Below, one piece after another: positions 16,349-23,972 of a DNA stretch of 64,000 nucleotides. This stretch comes from Nocardia blacklockiae (GTDB taxonomy: Bacteria; Actinomycetota; Actinomycetes; Mycobacteriales; Mycobacteriaceae). The notes beneath the pieces were generated by a model. That model was not told the DNA's origin. It saw only the letters and a program-made list of their open reading frames with translations, and did not search any database. Every line of letters begins with the position of its first letter. Within the stretch, counting starts at the first letter, position 1. The stretch covers positions 930,001 through 994,000 of the forward strand of contig NZ_JADLRJ010000001.1 of the NCBI RefSeq assembly GCF_015477355.1. The letters run 5' to 3'. The position numbers and the translations under genes are program-made.

Positions 16349-16648
16349 CTATTCGGCGCCCGGGGCCTGGCCCTGGGTGCCCAGCACGAAGCTGCTCTGG
16401 CCGTTGCCGTCCACGCCGGCATCGAGGATCTTGTCGTCCAGGAAGGCCGCGGCCTGCTGGTCGAGGAAGATCCGCGAGCCCTCCGCGGTCATCACCTGGT
16501 CGTCGGCGGCGGGCTCGGCGGCCAGCGCCAGCTGCAGCGTCTCGGCGCCGTCGTCGGTGAAGATGCGCAGACCGGCGTCCTGCGGGGTGCCCTCCGCGGA
16601 GGTGATCGTGCGGACCACGTCGATGGCGGTGGGGGTGAGCATCAGCAT
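16349..16648 (-). CDS. HesB/IscA-like fold protein without cysteines
   Basis: A 99-residue protein. ATG 16648 is preferred because GGAAGGAAA lies upstream; the frame continues upstream without a ribosome site. The pattern LTPTAIDVVRTITSAEG, LRIFTDDG, LQLALAAEP and GSRIFLDQQAAAFLDDKILDA matches the HesB/IscA scaffold. A-type Fe-S carriers need a Cys in the middle and a Cys-Gly-Cys tail; here there is no cysteine at all and the tail is acidic, so it should not carry a cluster. It is divergent from an Acg-family gene, sharing a 216-base region with a DosR-like box. Confidence 0.75.
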   Translation of the reverse strand: MLMLTPTAIDVVRTITSAEGTPQDAGLRIFTDDGAETLQLALAAEPAADDQVMTAEGSRIFLDQQAAAFLDDKILDAGVDGNGQSSFVLGTQGQAPGAE

Positions 16649-16793
16649 TGTCGGGTTTCCTTCCCGCTGTGGTGGGAGTTCTCGGTCGGCAGTGCGTTCT
16701 CCACCGAGTAGCCAACGAGCCGTGCGCAAAACAAAATCGTCGCGGTCCATCGCACAACCCCCGGTCGAGGCGATAACCCGCGGCGTCGGGAAA

Positions 16794-16808
16794 GTGACCA
16801 TCGGCCCG
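16794..16808 (+). promoter_or_regulatory. DosR-like box GTGACCATCGGCCCG
   Basis: AAGTGACCATCGGCC lies 57 bases before the first Acg-family gene. It nearly equals AAGTGACCTTCGGCC at 19673-19688 (minus strand) upstream of the second Acg-family gene. Both fit the half-degenerate DosR consensus GGGACNNNNGGCCC. The site may serve both the Acg gene and the divergent HesB-like gene. Confidence 0.6.
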
Positions 16809-16864
16809 CCCCGGCGAGCCCGAAGACCGTTCCCGCGCCTCGCGCCCGCGACCACACTCGGGGC

Positions 16865-17869
16865 ATGACCGACGGCGAACCCCTCACCGTGACCCAGCTC
16901 CCCGACCACCGGACCGTCGCGGCGGTCCTCGAGGTGGCCGGTCGCGCGCCCTCGGTCCACAACACCCAGCCCTGGCGCTGGGTGCTCGACGGGTCCCGGC
17001 TACACCTGCGCACCGACCCCGACCGGCAGCTGCCCGCCGCCGACCCGCACGGGCGCGAGCAGATCATCAGCTGCGGCGCGGTCCTGCACCACGCCCGCAC
17101 CGGCTTCGCCGCCCGCGGCTGGCACACCGACACCCACCGCCTGCCCGACCGCGCGGACCCCGGCCACCTCGCCGTCCTGGAATTCCGGCCCTGGCCCGAC
17201 CCGCCCGCCGGCATCGCCGTGCGCGCCGCGGCCATGCGCCGCCGCCACACCGACCGCCTGCCGCTGCTGCCCCCGGTCGACTGGCCCGCGCTCGCGCCCG
17301 CGCTGCGCCGCCTGGTGACCCCGCACGACCTCACCTTCGACGCCCTCGGCGACGACGCCCGACCGCAGCTGGCCCGCGCCTCGGCCCACGCGGCCGCCGC
17401 CCGCCGCTACGACATGCTGTATCAGCAGGAATTGCGGTGGTGGGCAGGACATTCCGAGCCCGCGGAGGGAATTCCGCCGCACGCGCTGCCCTCGGCCGCC
17501 GAAGCCGCCCGCGTCGGCGTCGCCCGCGCCTTCCCGGCCGCACCGCACTCCGCGCGCCGCGCCGAGGTGGCCGACTGCGCTCAGCTCGCGGTGCTCGCCT
17601 CGACCGCCGACAGCCCCCTGATCTGGCTGCACACCGGTGAGGCGCTCTCGGCGGTGCTGCTCGAATGCACGGCCGCGGGCCTGGCGACCTGCGCGCTCAC
17701 CCACATCACCGAACTGCCCGCCGCCCGCCGCACGATCGCCGCGCTGCTGCCCCGCGCGAGCGTGCCGCAGGTGGTGCTGCGCATCGGCACCGCGCCCGGC
17801 GGGGAGCCGCCGCGGCCGCCGACACCGCGCCGCCCGCTCGCCGACACCTTCGAGATCCGCCGCGCCTGA
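16865..17869 (+). CDS. Acg-family FMN-binding nitroreductase-like protein
   Basis: A 334-residue protein of the Acg/Rv2032 type, a nitroreductase fold with fused halves. AGRAPSVHNTQPWRWVLDG is the family N-terminal motif, and HTGEALSAVLLECTAAGLATCALTHITEL is the C-terminal half motif. In M. tuberculosis Acg is DosR-induced and is thought to sequester FMN with a lid closing the active site, lacking classic nitroreductase activity. Here devR follows 100 bases later on the same strand and a DosR-like box precedes the gene, so it fits the same regulon. The start ATG 16865 lies shortly after a GC-rich leader without a clear Shine-Dalgarno. Confidence 0.88.
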   Translation: MTDGEPLTVTQLPDHRTVAAVLEVAGRAPSVHNTQPWRWVLDGSRLHLRTDPDRQLPAADPHGREQIISCGAVLHHARTGFAARGWHTDTHRLPDRADPGHLAVLEFRPWPDPPAGIAVRAAAMRRRHTDRLPLLPPVDWPALAPALRRLVTPHDLTFDALGDDARPQLARASAHAAAARRYDMLYQQELRWWAGHSEPAEGIPPHALPSAAEAARVGVARAFPAAPHSARRAEVADCAQLAVLASTADSPLIWLHTGEALSAVLLECTAAGLATCALTHITELPAARRTIAALLPRASVPQVVLRIGTAPGGEPPRPPTPRRPLADTFEIRRA

Positions 17870-17969
17870 ACCGCTCCCGACGCGGCCGCGGTCTACCGCC
17901 GCCGCGGCCGGGCGCGCACACTGGAGCCGGCGCGTTCGCCGTCCCCCAGCGAGGAAGTGACAACGCATC

Positions 17970-18617
17970 ATGATCAAGGTGTTCCTGGTCGACGACCACG
18001 AGATCGTCCGGCGCGGCCTGATCGACCTGCTGTCGGAGGATCCGGAGCTGACCGTCGTGGGCGAGGCCGGCGATGTCGCGCACGCCCTGGCCCGCATTCC
18101 CGCACTACAGCCCGACGTCGCCGTGCTCGACGTCCGTCTGCCCGACGGCAACGGCATCGAACTGTGCCGCGACCTGCTCTCCCGACTCGACGACCTGCGC
18201 TGCCTCATCCTGACCTCGTTCACCGACGAACAAGCGATGCTCGACGCCATCCTCGCCGGGGCCAGCGGCTACGTCGTCAAGGACATCAAAGGAATGGACC
18301 TCGCCGCCGCCGTGAAAGCGGTCGGTTCGGGCCGTTCACTGCTCGACAACCGGGCCGCGGCGGCCCTGATGGAGCGGCTGCGGCGCAGCACCGAACCCGA
18401 CGGCCCCCTCGCCGCCCTCACCGACCAGGAACGCAAACTCCTCGACCTGCTCGGCGAAGGACTCACCAACCGCCAAATCGCCGAACGCATGTTCCTCGCC
18501 GAGAAAACCGTCAAGAACTACGTCTCCCGCCTGCTCGCCAAACTCGGCATGGAACGCCGCACCCAAGCCGCGGTCTACGCGTCCAAACTGCGCGCCGGGC
18601 AGTCACCGGCGCGCTGA
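17970..18617 (+). CDS. devR: DevR/DosR hypoxia-response regulator
   Basis: A NarL/LuxR-type response regulator, 215 residues. The receiver domain spans 1-120: acidic pair Asp8-Asp9, phospho-acceptor Asp54 in [12 protein letters not shown], Thr82 and Lys104, all at the positions of M. tuberculosis DosR. The linker is followed by an HTH at about 150-205 ([41 protein letters not shown]), whose recognition helix equals that of DosR, so it should bind the same box. It starts at ATG 17970 behind GAGGAAG. No DevS/DosT kinase is in the window, so the sensor is encoded elsewhere. It converges on a second Acg-family gene with a 5-base gap. Confidence 0.92.
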   Translation: MIKVFLVDDHEIVRRGLIDLLSEDPELTVVGEAGDVAHALARIPALQPDVAVLDVRLPDGNGIELCRDLLSRLDDLRCLILTSFTDEQAMLDAILAGASGYVVKDIKGMDLAAAVKAVGSGRSLLDNRAAAALMERLRRSTEPDGPLAALTDQERKLLDLLGEGLTNRQIAERMFLAEKTVKNYVSRLLAKLGMERRTQAAVYASKLRAGQSPAR

Positions 18618-18622
18618 CCCGT

Positions 18623-19588
18623 TCACACCACCACCTGATCCAGCGGCCGCCGCGCGGTCGCCGGCACCGGTCCCGAACCCGGTGCCGCCCAGCCGATCCG
18701 GACGATCAACTGCGGGAAAGCGCTGCCGCCCAGCAGTTCCGCGCGAATCGCCGACCGGGTGCCCGCCACCTCCAGCGGTTCGGTCAGCGGGCAGGTCGCC
18801 AGGCCGAACACCGTCGCGGTGAGCAGCACCGCCCCCGCCGCCTCGCCCGCCGTCAGCTGCGCGAGCCGGTCGTCGGCCGCGGTGCTCAGCAGCAGCATCC
18901 GGTCGGCGGCCCGCGGATCGCGCACCACCGCCGCGGGCAGCCCCGGATTGGAGAACGGCCGCACCGTCGGCTCGGTCGCCAGCACCGCGCTGCCCGCCGC
19001 GACACCCTCGGCGCTGCCGTGGCGGCCACTCCACTGCGCCAGCTCGGCGCCGTAGGAGAAATCGCGGGCGTGCGCCCACGCCGCCTGCTCGAACGCACAC
19101 AGCAGCCGCACCCGCGCCGGCCCCTCCCCGATATCGCGCACCGGCACCCCGTGCGCGGCGCCCGCCGCGACCACGGCCGACACGTACTCCGCGGGCACCG
19201 GCCAGCAGGTGTACTGCCGACGATCGGTGCGCCGGCGCGGAATCGCGCGCGCCAGCCGCATCGCCGCCGCCGCCGGGGTCGCCGCGTGGAACTCCACCGC
19301 CGCCAGATGGTCGGGATCGCGCGGATCCGGCAGCCGCCGCACCACCGTGCGCCAGCCGAACGCGTGCGCGGCCACCCGCAGATGATGCAGCGCCGCACCG
19401 CAACTGAGGATCATGTCGCGGCCGTCGGGATCGGTGTGCGGCAGCCGGCGCGCGGCATCGGCGAACAGCTGCACCGTGTCCCGCCCCACCTCCCAGCGCC
19501 ACGGCTGGGTGTTGTGCACCGACGGCGCGCGCACCGCCAGCGCCAGCGCCGCGCGCACCGTATCGCGATCGGGATGCTGCCTGCCCAT
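18623..19588 (-). CDS. Acg-family FMN-binding nitroreductase-like protein, second copy
   Basis: A 321-residue paralogue of the protein at 16865, with the same N-terminal motif VRAPSVHNTQPWRWEV, ILSCGAALHHLRVAAHAFGW in the middle, and AGEAAGAVLLTATVFGLATCPLTEPLEV in the second half. ATG 19588 has GAGGGAGAGACG upstream; ATG 19618 is in frame but lacks a site. A DosR-like box lies about 85 bases upstream. The pair flanks devR, so hypoxia-linked induction is likely (inference). Function as FMN storage or as a reductase is open. Confidence 0.87.
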   Translation of the reverse strand: MGRQHPDRDTVRAALALAVRAPSVHNTQPWRWEVGRDTVQLFADAARRLPHTDPDGRDMILSCGAALHHLRVAAHAFGWRTVVRRLPDPRDPDHLAAVEFHAATPAAAAMRLARAIPRRRTDRRQYTCWPVPAEYVSAVVAAGAAHGVPVRDIGEGPARVRLLCAFEQAAWAHARDFSYGAELAQWSGRHGSAEGVAAGSAVLATEPTVRPFSNPGLPAAVVRDPRAADRMLLLSTAADDRLAQLTAGEAAGAVLLTATVFGLATCPLTEPLEVAGTRSAIRAELLGGSAFPQLIVRIGWAAPGSGPVPATARRPLDQVVV

Positions 19589-19672
19589 CGTCTCTCCCTC
19601 GAAACCGGCCACCTTCATGACCTTTCGACTCCGTTGCCGATTTCAGCATCGCGCGCCGGGCGCCCCGGAGAA

Positions 19673-19687
19673 GATGGCCGAAGGTCA
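19673..19687 (-). promoter_or_regulatory. DosR-like box GTGACCTTCGGCCAT
   Basis: On the minus strand the sequence AAGTGACCTTCGGCCATC stands about 85 bases upstream of the second Acg-family gene. The 15-base core AAGTGACCWTCGGCC is shared with the site at 16794, matching DosR half-site rules. Confidence 0.6.
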
Positions 19688-19775
19688 CTTGCCGCCGGGC
19701 CGTCGGTCGGCGCGCGCCGCCGCGGCAGGGCCGATCGGCACCGGACGCGCGGACCAACGGCCGGACCTCGGGCGG

Positions 19776-21143
19776 TCAGACGTCGGTCGCGACAGCGGCT
19801 CCCGACCGCACACCGGGCAGACCGAGGTTGTCGCGCAACGTGTTTCCGGTGTAGTCCGCGCGCAGCGCGCCGCGCTCCTGCAGCAGCGGCACCACCCGGT
19901 CCACGAATTCGTCGAGCCCCCACGGCACCAGATGGGAACCGAGAATGAACCCGTCGGAGCCGTCCTGCTGGACGAACGCATCGATCTGCGCGGCCACCTG
20001 CGCGGGCGTCCCCACCAGCGGGCCGCGCTCGAACTGGTCGATCACCACCTCGCGCAGCGACAGCCGCTTCGCGGCCGCGACCTCCCGCAGCCGCGCCGCC
20101 GTGGCGAAGCGGTCCTGGTGCACGAAGGCGCGGCCCTGGATGATCGGCGGCGCGTCGGGATCGGGATCGATGTCGGGCACCGGGCCGTCCGGGTCGTAGC
20201 CGGACAGGTCGCGGTTCCAGATCTGCTCGAGCAGGATCAGCGCGGTCTGCCCGGTCACCTGCTCGCGGCTGATCTCCCGGGACTTCTCCACCGCCTCGGC
20301 TTCGGTGTCGCCGAGTACGAAACTGGCCGACGGCAGGATCTTGATGTCGCCGGGCGCCCGCCCCGCCGCCACCGCGCGAGATTTGATGTCGCGGTAGAAC
20401 TTCACGGCCTCGGGCAGCTTCCCGTACGGGGAGAAGATCGCGTCGGCGTTGGCGGCGGCGAAATCACGCCCCTGCGGCGACACACCCGCCTGCAAAATCA
20501 CCGGCCGGCCCTGCGGGCTGCGCGGCACGGTGAACCGGCCGGAGATGTCGAACTGGCTGCCGCGCACCGCGAACGCGCCCGCGTCCGCGCGCGCCAGGAA
20601 CCGGCCCGACTCCCGATCCGCGACGAGGTCGCCGTCCGCCCACGAATCCCACAGCGTCCGAACCGCGTTGAGCGTCTCCTCGGCCCGCACGTACCGGTCG
20701 GCCGGGTCCAGGAAGCCGCCGCGGCGGAAGTTCTGCCCGGTGAAGGCGTCGAAGGAGGTCACCACGTTCCAGGCGGCGCGCCCGCCGGAGAGGTGGTCCA
20801 GGCTCGCGAACCGCCGCGCCAGCTCGTAGGGTTCGTTGAAGGTGGCGTTGATCGTGCCCGCCAACCCCAGATGCTCGGTGACCGCGGCGAGCGAGGCCAG
20901 CACGGTGAAGGTGTCGGGCCGCCCGATGATGTCCTGATCGAAGATTTCCCCGGCGCGCTCGCGCAGGGCCAGGCCCTCGGCGAGGAAGAAGAAGTCGAAC
21001 CGGCCGCGCTCGGCAGTGCGGGCGGTGTGCTCGAAGGTGCCGAAGTCGATCTGGCTGCCCGCCCGGGGATGCCACCACGCGGTGTGATGATTGACGCCGC
21101 CGAGGTAGGCGCCCAGGATGACCTGCTTACGGGAAGTGCTCAT
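19776..21143 (-). CDS. NtaA/DmoA/SnaA-family FMN-dependent monooxygenase (LLM class)
   Basis: A 455-residue luciferase-like monooxygenase of the nitrilotriacetate/dibenzothiophene monooxygenase group. Motifs: GAYLGGVNHHTAWWHP near the start, FDFFFLAEGLALRE, GTINATFNEPYELARRFASLDHLSGGRAAWNVVTS (here split as TFNEPYELAR and GRAAWNVVTS) and GRPVILQAGVSPQGRDFAA. These enzymes use FMNH2 from a separate reductase to oxidise N-, S- or C-containing small molecules. The partner LLM gene begins 12 bases upstream, so they form an operon. No reductase or ABC transporter is adjacent. The substrate is unknown; sulphur or amine scavenging is a reasonable guess. Confidence 0.88.
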   Translation of the reverse strand: MSTSRKQVILGAYLGGVNHHTAWWHPRAGSQIDFGTFEHTARTAERGRFDFFFLAEGLALRERAGEIFDQDIIGRPDTFTVLASLAAVTEHLGLAGTINATFNEPYELARRFASLDHLSGGRAAWNVVTSFDAFTGQNFRRGGFLDPADRYVRAEETLNAVRTLWDSWADGDLVADRESGRFLARADAGAFAVRGSQFDISGRFTVPRSPQGRPVILQAGVSPQGRDFAAANADAIFSPYGKLPEAVKFYRDIKSRAVAAGRAPGDIKILPSASFVLGDTEAEAVEKSREISREQVTGQTALILLEQIWNRDLSGYDPDGPVPDIDPDPDAPPIIQGRAFVHQDRFATAARLREVAAAKRLSLREVVIDQFERGPLVGTPAQVAAQIDAFVQQDGSDGFILGSHLVPWGLDEFVDRVVPLLQERGALRADYTGNTLRDNLGLPGVRSGAAVATDV

Positions 21144-21155
21144 GGATGGCCTCGC

Positions 21156-22373
21156 TCAGGCGGTCGCGTAACGATTGGGGACGGTGGCGGGCAGGCCGAG
21201 CAGCGTGCGCAGCGAGCCGTCGGGATAGCCGGTGCGCAACACCCCGCGCCGCCGCAGCGCGGGCACCAGCCGGTCCGCGATCGCGCCGAGATCGTCGACC
21301 GCGACGCCGGGCCGCAGCCGGAACCCGTCCACGCCCTGCCCGTGCCAGTCGACCAGCAGCTCCGCGAGCGTCTCCGCGCTGCCCGCGAAAATCGCGGCGT
21401 CGGAAGCGAATTCGGTCCCGGCGCGCTCGTCGAGCCGCGCCAGCCGCCGCGGTCCGGTCTCGGTCGCGGTGTCGAGGAACACGACCAGGTCGGCATACAC
21501 CCGCAGCGGTTCGCCCGCGCGCCCCACCCGCTCCGCGGCGGCGGCGACCTGGTCGAGAATCGGTCGCGGGCCCGCGGACCGGCCCGGGGTGACGAACACC
21601 AGATCGGCTGCGCGCGCGGCGAATTCGTAGATCAGCGGGGCGTGCGCGAGCGCGGTCACCACCGGCTGCCCCTGCGGCGGGCGCGGGGTGATCGACGGAC
21701 CGCGCACGCTGAAGAAACGGCCCGCGAAGTCCACCCGGTGCAGTTTGCCGCGATCGATGAAGCGGCGCGTGGCGACGTCGCGGATCTCCGCGTCGTCCTC
21801 CCAGCTGTCCCACAGCCGCCGCACCACCTCCACCACGTCGGCCGCCTCGTCGAACAACTCGCGCACGGCCGCGGGGAATTCGCCCGTCGCGCGCGCGGCG
21901 GCGATCTCGGCCGCCGACAGGTCCTCGACGCGGCGGCGGCCGAAGTGACCGGCCTCGGCGGCGGTCGCCGACACCCGCGCCTGCCAGCCCGCCCGGCCGC
22001 GCGAGGTGTAGTCGAGCGTGGCCAGCGCGGTGGCGACGTGGAACGGTTCGGTGTGGGTGGTGGTCACGGTCGGGATCAGCCCGATACCGCGGGTCACCGG
22101 CGCGACCCGCGCGGCGATCAGATGCGCGTCGAGGCGGGCCCGCACCAGGCCCACGGCCGCCTCGTCCGCCGGGTCCCGCGGCCCCGGCACCGCCAGGCTG
22201 TCCTCGATGCTCACGAAATCCAGCAGCCCCCGCTGCGCGGTGGTGACCAGATCGGTCCAGTAGCCGGGCGTGAACAACTCGGCGGGCCGCGAATTCGGTT
22301 CCCGCCAGGCGGCCGGATGCCAGCCCGCCCCCTCGAGCGCGACCCCGAGATGCAGTGTGGTCGTCGGTGCCAT
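21156..22373 (-). CDS. LLM-class flavin-dependent oxidoreductase
   Basis: A 405-residue luciferase-like protein. It starts at ATG 22373 behind CGGGAGACG; a longer frame to 22487 has an Arg/Cys-rich lead typical of non-coding sequence. Features: HLGVALEGAGWHPAAWRE, FVSIEDSLAVPG, YTSRGRAGWQARVSAT (the NtaA-like GRAGW motif) and GQPVVTALAHAP. It lacks the GVSxxG loop seen in its downstream partner. It is first in an operon with the NtaA-like gene. The 340 bases upstream hold no gene or clear riboswitch; TTGACA is visible on the minus strand at 22553-22558. Confidence 0.85.
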   Translation of the reverse strand: MAPTTTLHLGVALEGAGWHPAAWREPNSRPAELFTPGYWTDLVTTAQRGLLDFVSIEDSLAVPGPRDPADEAAVGLVRARLDAHLIAARVAPVTRGIGLIPTVTTTHTEPFHVATALATLDYTSRGRAGWQARVSATAAEAGHFGRRRVEDLSAAEIAAARATGEFPAAVRELFDEAADVVEVVRRLWDSWEDDAEIRDVATRRFIDRGKLHRVDFAGRFFSVRGPSITPRPPQGQPVVTALAHAPLIYEFAARAADLVFVTPGRSAGPRPILDQVAAAAERVGRAGEPLRVYADLVVFLDTATETGPRRLARLDERAGTEFASDAAIFAGSAETLAELLVDWHGQGVDGFRLRPGVAVDDLGAIADRLVPALRRRGVLRTGYPDGSLRTLLGLPATVPNRYATA

Positions 22374-22717
22374 CGTCTCCCGTTTCTGTGCAGGCGCGAA
22401 CAGTCCTCCGCCACAACGCCGCCCCCGGCCGCACCGACGTTTCCGGAAACACTTGAGCCACCGCCCGCCCATCGATGTCGAGGGCACCCGGCTGGGGATA
22501 CCGCGTGGTCACCGAGGCGGACAGCCGCGAAGTCCGCGCCCGGGACACCGCCTGTCAACGGTTCCGATCACCTCGAGCACGGGGAAATAGCCTGCGGGCG
22601 AACCAATTCCAGCAAGACAGCTCTCCGAATCGCGGTGAGCGCAACCGCTGCCCGCGCCCGCCCGCCTCGCTAGCGTCGACTGGTCGCCCGACCGCTACAC
22701 GACCGGAGGAGCATGCG
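22374..22717. other. intergenic region between divergent genes
   Basis: About 340 bases separating the LLM operon (minus) from the GNAT gene (plus). Frames across it have low-complexity Arg/Pro/Ser composition without ribosome sites. A minus-strand TTGACA at 22553-22558 could be a -35 element. I see no riboswitch core, terminator or palindrome worth naming. Confidence 0.4.
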
Positions 22718-23428
22718 GTGACCAGTGAGTCGACCCTCGAAACCGGCACCGCGCTACACCCCCTCGACGACCCGGTGCGGGCCTCCCTGCGCGGGGAACA
22801 CCGGCGCTTCGCCGACTGGGTGGGCCGCATCGGACGCTACGACCCGCAGGTCGCCCCGTTCGTCGGCCACCCGCCGGCCCTCGACGACCAGGACTGGGCC
22901 GATCTGGCCGCACTGCTCGGCCCCGGCGGAGTCACCGGCCTGCGCGGCTTCGGCCACACGCCGCCGCCCGGCTGGACGGTGCTCGAGCAACTGGACTCGG
23001 TGCAGATGGACGGCAGCGCCCTGCGCGTCGCCGCCGATCCGGACCTCACCGTCCTCACCGCCGCCGACGTCCCGCAGATGCTCGCCCTGATCGCCCGCAC
23101 CCAGCCCGGCCCGTTCGCTCCCCGCACCATCGAAATGGGCACCTACCTGGGCATCCGAGTCGACGGTGAACTGGTGGCGATGGCCGGGGAGCGGATGCAC
23201 CCGCCGGGCTGGACCGAGATCAGCGCCGTCTGCACCGACGCCCGGTTCCGCGGCCGCGGCCTCGCCACCCGCCTGATCCGCGCGGTCGGCGCGGGCATCC
23301 GGGCCCGCGGCGAGACCCCGTTCCTGCACGCGCTCGCCCGCAACACCACCGCCATCGAACTCTACGAGCGCCTGGGATTCACCCTGCGCCAGCGCTCGGC
23401 GCTCACCCGCGTGCAGGCGCCCGGCTGA
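22718..23428 (+). CDS. GNAT family N-acetyltransferase
   Basis: A 236-residue protein starting at GTG 22718, six bases after GGAGGAG. The first 120 residues are a helical lead (SLRGEHRRFADWVGRIGRYD). The GNAT fold follows: YLGIRVDGELVAMAGERM, then the acetyl-CoA pyrophosphate loop VCTDARFRGRGLATRLIRAV (RGRGLA) and the C-terminal IELYERLGFTLRQRS. This FR47-like type acetylates small molecules or peptides; the substrate is unknown. It is monocistronic and faces the 23-residue ORF at its 3' end. Confidence 0.88.
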   Translation: MTSESTLETGTALHPLDDPVRASLRGEHRRFADWVGRIGRYDPQVAPFVGHPPALDDQDWADLAALLGPGGVTGLRGFGHTPPPGWTVLEQLDSVQMDGSALRVAADPDLTVLTAADVPQMLALIARTQPGPFAPRTIEMGTYLGIRVDGELVAMAGERMHPPGWTEISAVCTDARFRGRGLATRLIRAVGAGIRARGETPFLHALARNTTAIELYERLGFTLRQRSALTRVQAPG

Positions 23429-23444
23429 ACCGGCCGCGCGCCGC

Positions 23445-23516
23445 TCAGGCGGCGCTGCCGCTCAGCACCGACATCATCGTGGTGAAAATGTTCGCGACCA
23501 CTTCCAACAGCTCCAT
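23445..23516 (-). CDS. possible 23-residue amphipathic peptide
   Basis: ATG 23516 to TGA 23445 encodes 23 residues beginning MELLEVVANIFTTMMS and ending VLSGSAA. The codons are normal for this genome, and the residues form one hydrophobic/amphipathic helix with two acidic residues at its N-end. AAAGGTAAGG lies about seven bases upstream. It lies between the GNAT gene and the ArsR operon, 83 bases after the ArsR stop on the same strand. It resembles in style the tiny helical envelope or toxin-like peptides of Corynebacteriales, but no homologue is claimed. Confidence 0.4.
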   Translation of the reverse strand: MELLEVVANIFTTMMSVLSGSAA

Positions 23517-23599
23517 GCGTGCGCCTTACCTTTCGATCATCGGAAGGCGTCAGCATGCGCGACCGACATGACCGCCAGGTTATCGACCGGTGACGACTG

Positions 23600-23968
23600 T
23601 CAGCCGTGCGGCGGCTCGCCCGTCACGACGTGGTCGGCGTGGTTGAGTCCCTCGCGCACCAGCCGCGCGAGGTGGCCGTCGCGAATGCGGTAGACGACCC
23701 GGCGGCCCTCGCGGCGGGTCTCCACCATCCCGGTGAAGCGCAGCTTGGCCAGGTGCTGGCTGACCGCGGTGCGCGACGCGCCGCACGCCCGCACCAGCGC
23801 GCCGACATCGGCCTCGGCGCGGGCCAGCAGCCACAGGATGTGCAGGCGGGTCGGATCCGACAGCATGCGGAAGGCCGCGGTGGCGGCCTCGAGATGCACC
23901 TGATCGGGTGCGACGGGATGGACCAGGCTCGGCGCGGCGGGCGGGTCCGCGGGTGCGCTGCCGGCCAT
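23600..23968 (-). CDS. ArsR/SmtB family repressor
   Basis: A 122-residue winged-helix repressor. HTH: FRMLSDPTRLHILWLLARAEADVGALVRACGASRTAVSQHLAKLR in sequence (key parts DPTRLHILWLL and SRTAVSQHLAKL), wing VETRREGRRVVYRIRDGHL. The alpha3 metal motif ELCVCD is replaced by VGALVRACG, with one Cys only; no alpha5 His/Asp metal site is obvious, so the ligand may not be a metal. It starts 4 bases after the stop of the MFS gene and is last in that operon. It probably represses the operon through the palindrome at 25261. Confidence 0.88.
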   Translation of the reverse strand: MAGSAPADPPAAPSLVHPVAPDQVHLEAATAAFRMLSDPTRLHILWLLARAEADVGALVRACGASRTAVSQHLAKLRFTGMVETRREGRRVVYRIRDGHLARLVREGLNHADHVVTGEPPHG

Positions 23969-23972
23969 CTCG

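Noticed and set aside
16649-16958. N-terminal extension of the HesB-like protein
   Set aside because: The frame continues upstream but crosses the DosR-like box and promoter region and lacks a ribosome site, unlike ATG 16648.
17957-17972. DosR-like half site AAGTGAC next to the devR start
   Set aside because: Only the first half matches and it overlaps the ribosome-binding site, an unlikely activator position.
19413-22673. 1086-codon plus-strand frame opposite the LLM genes
   Set aside because: Antisense shadow with Arg/His/Gly-rich content; the minus-strand products have clear family motifs.
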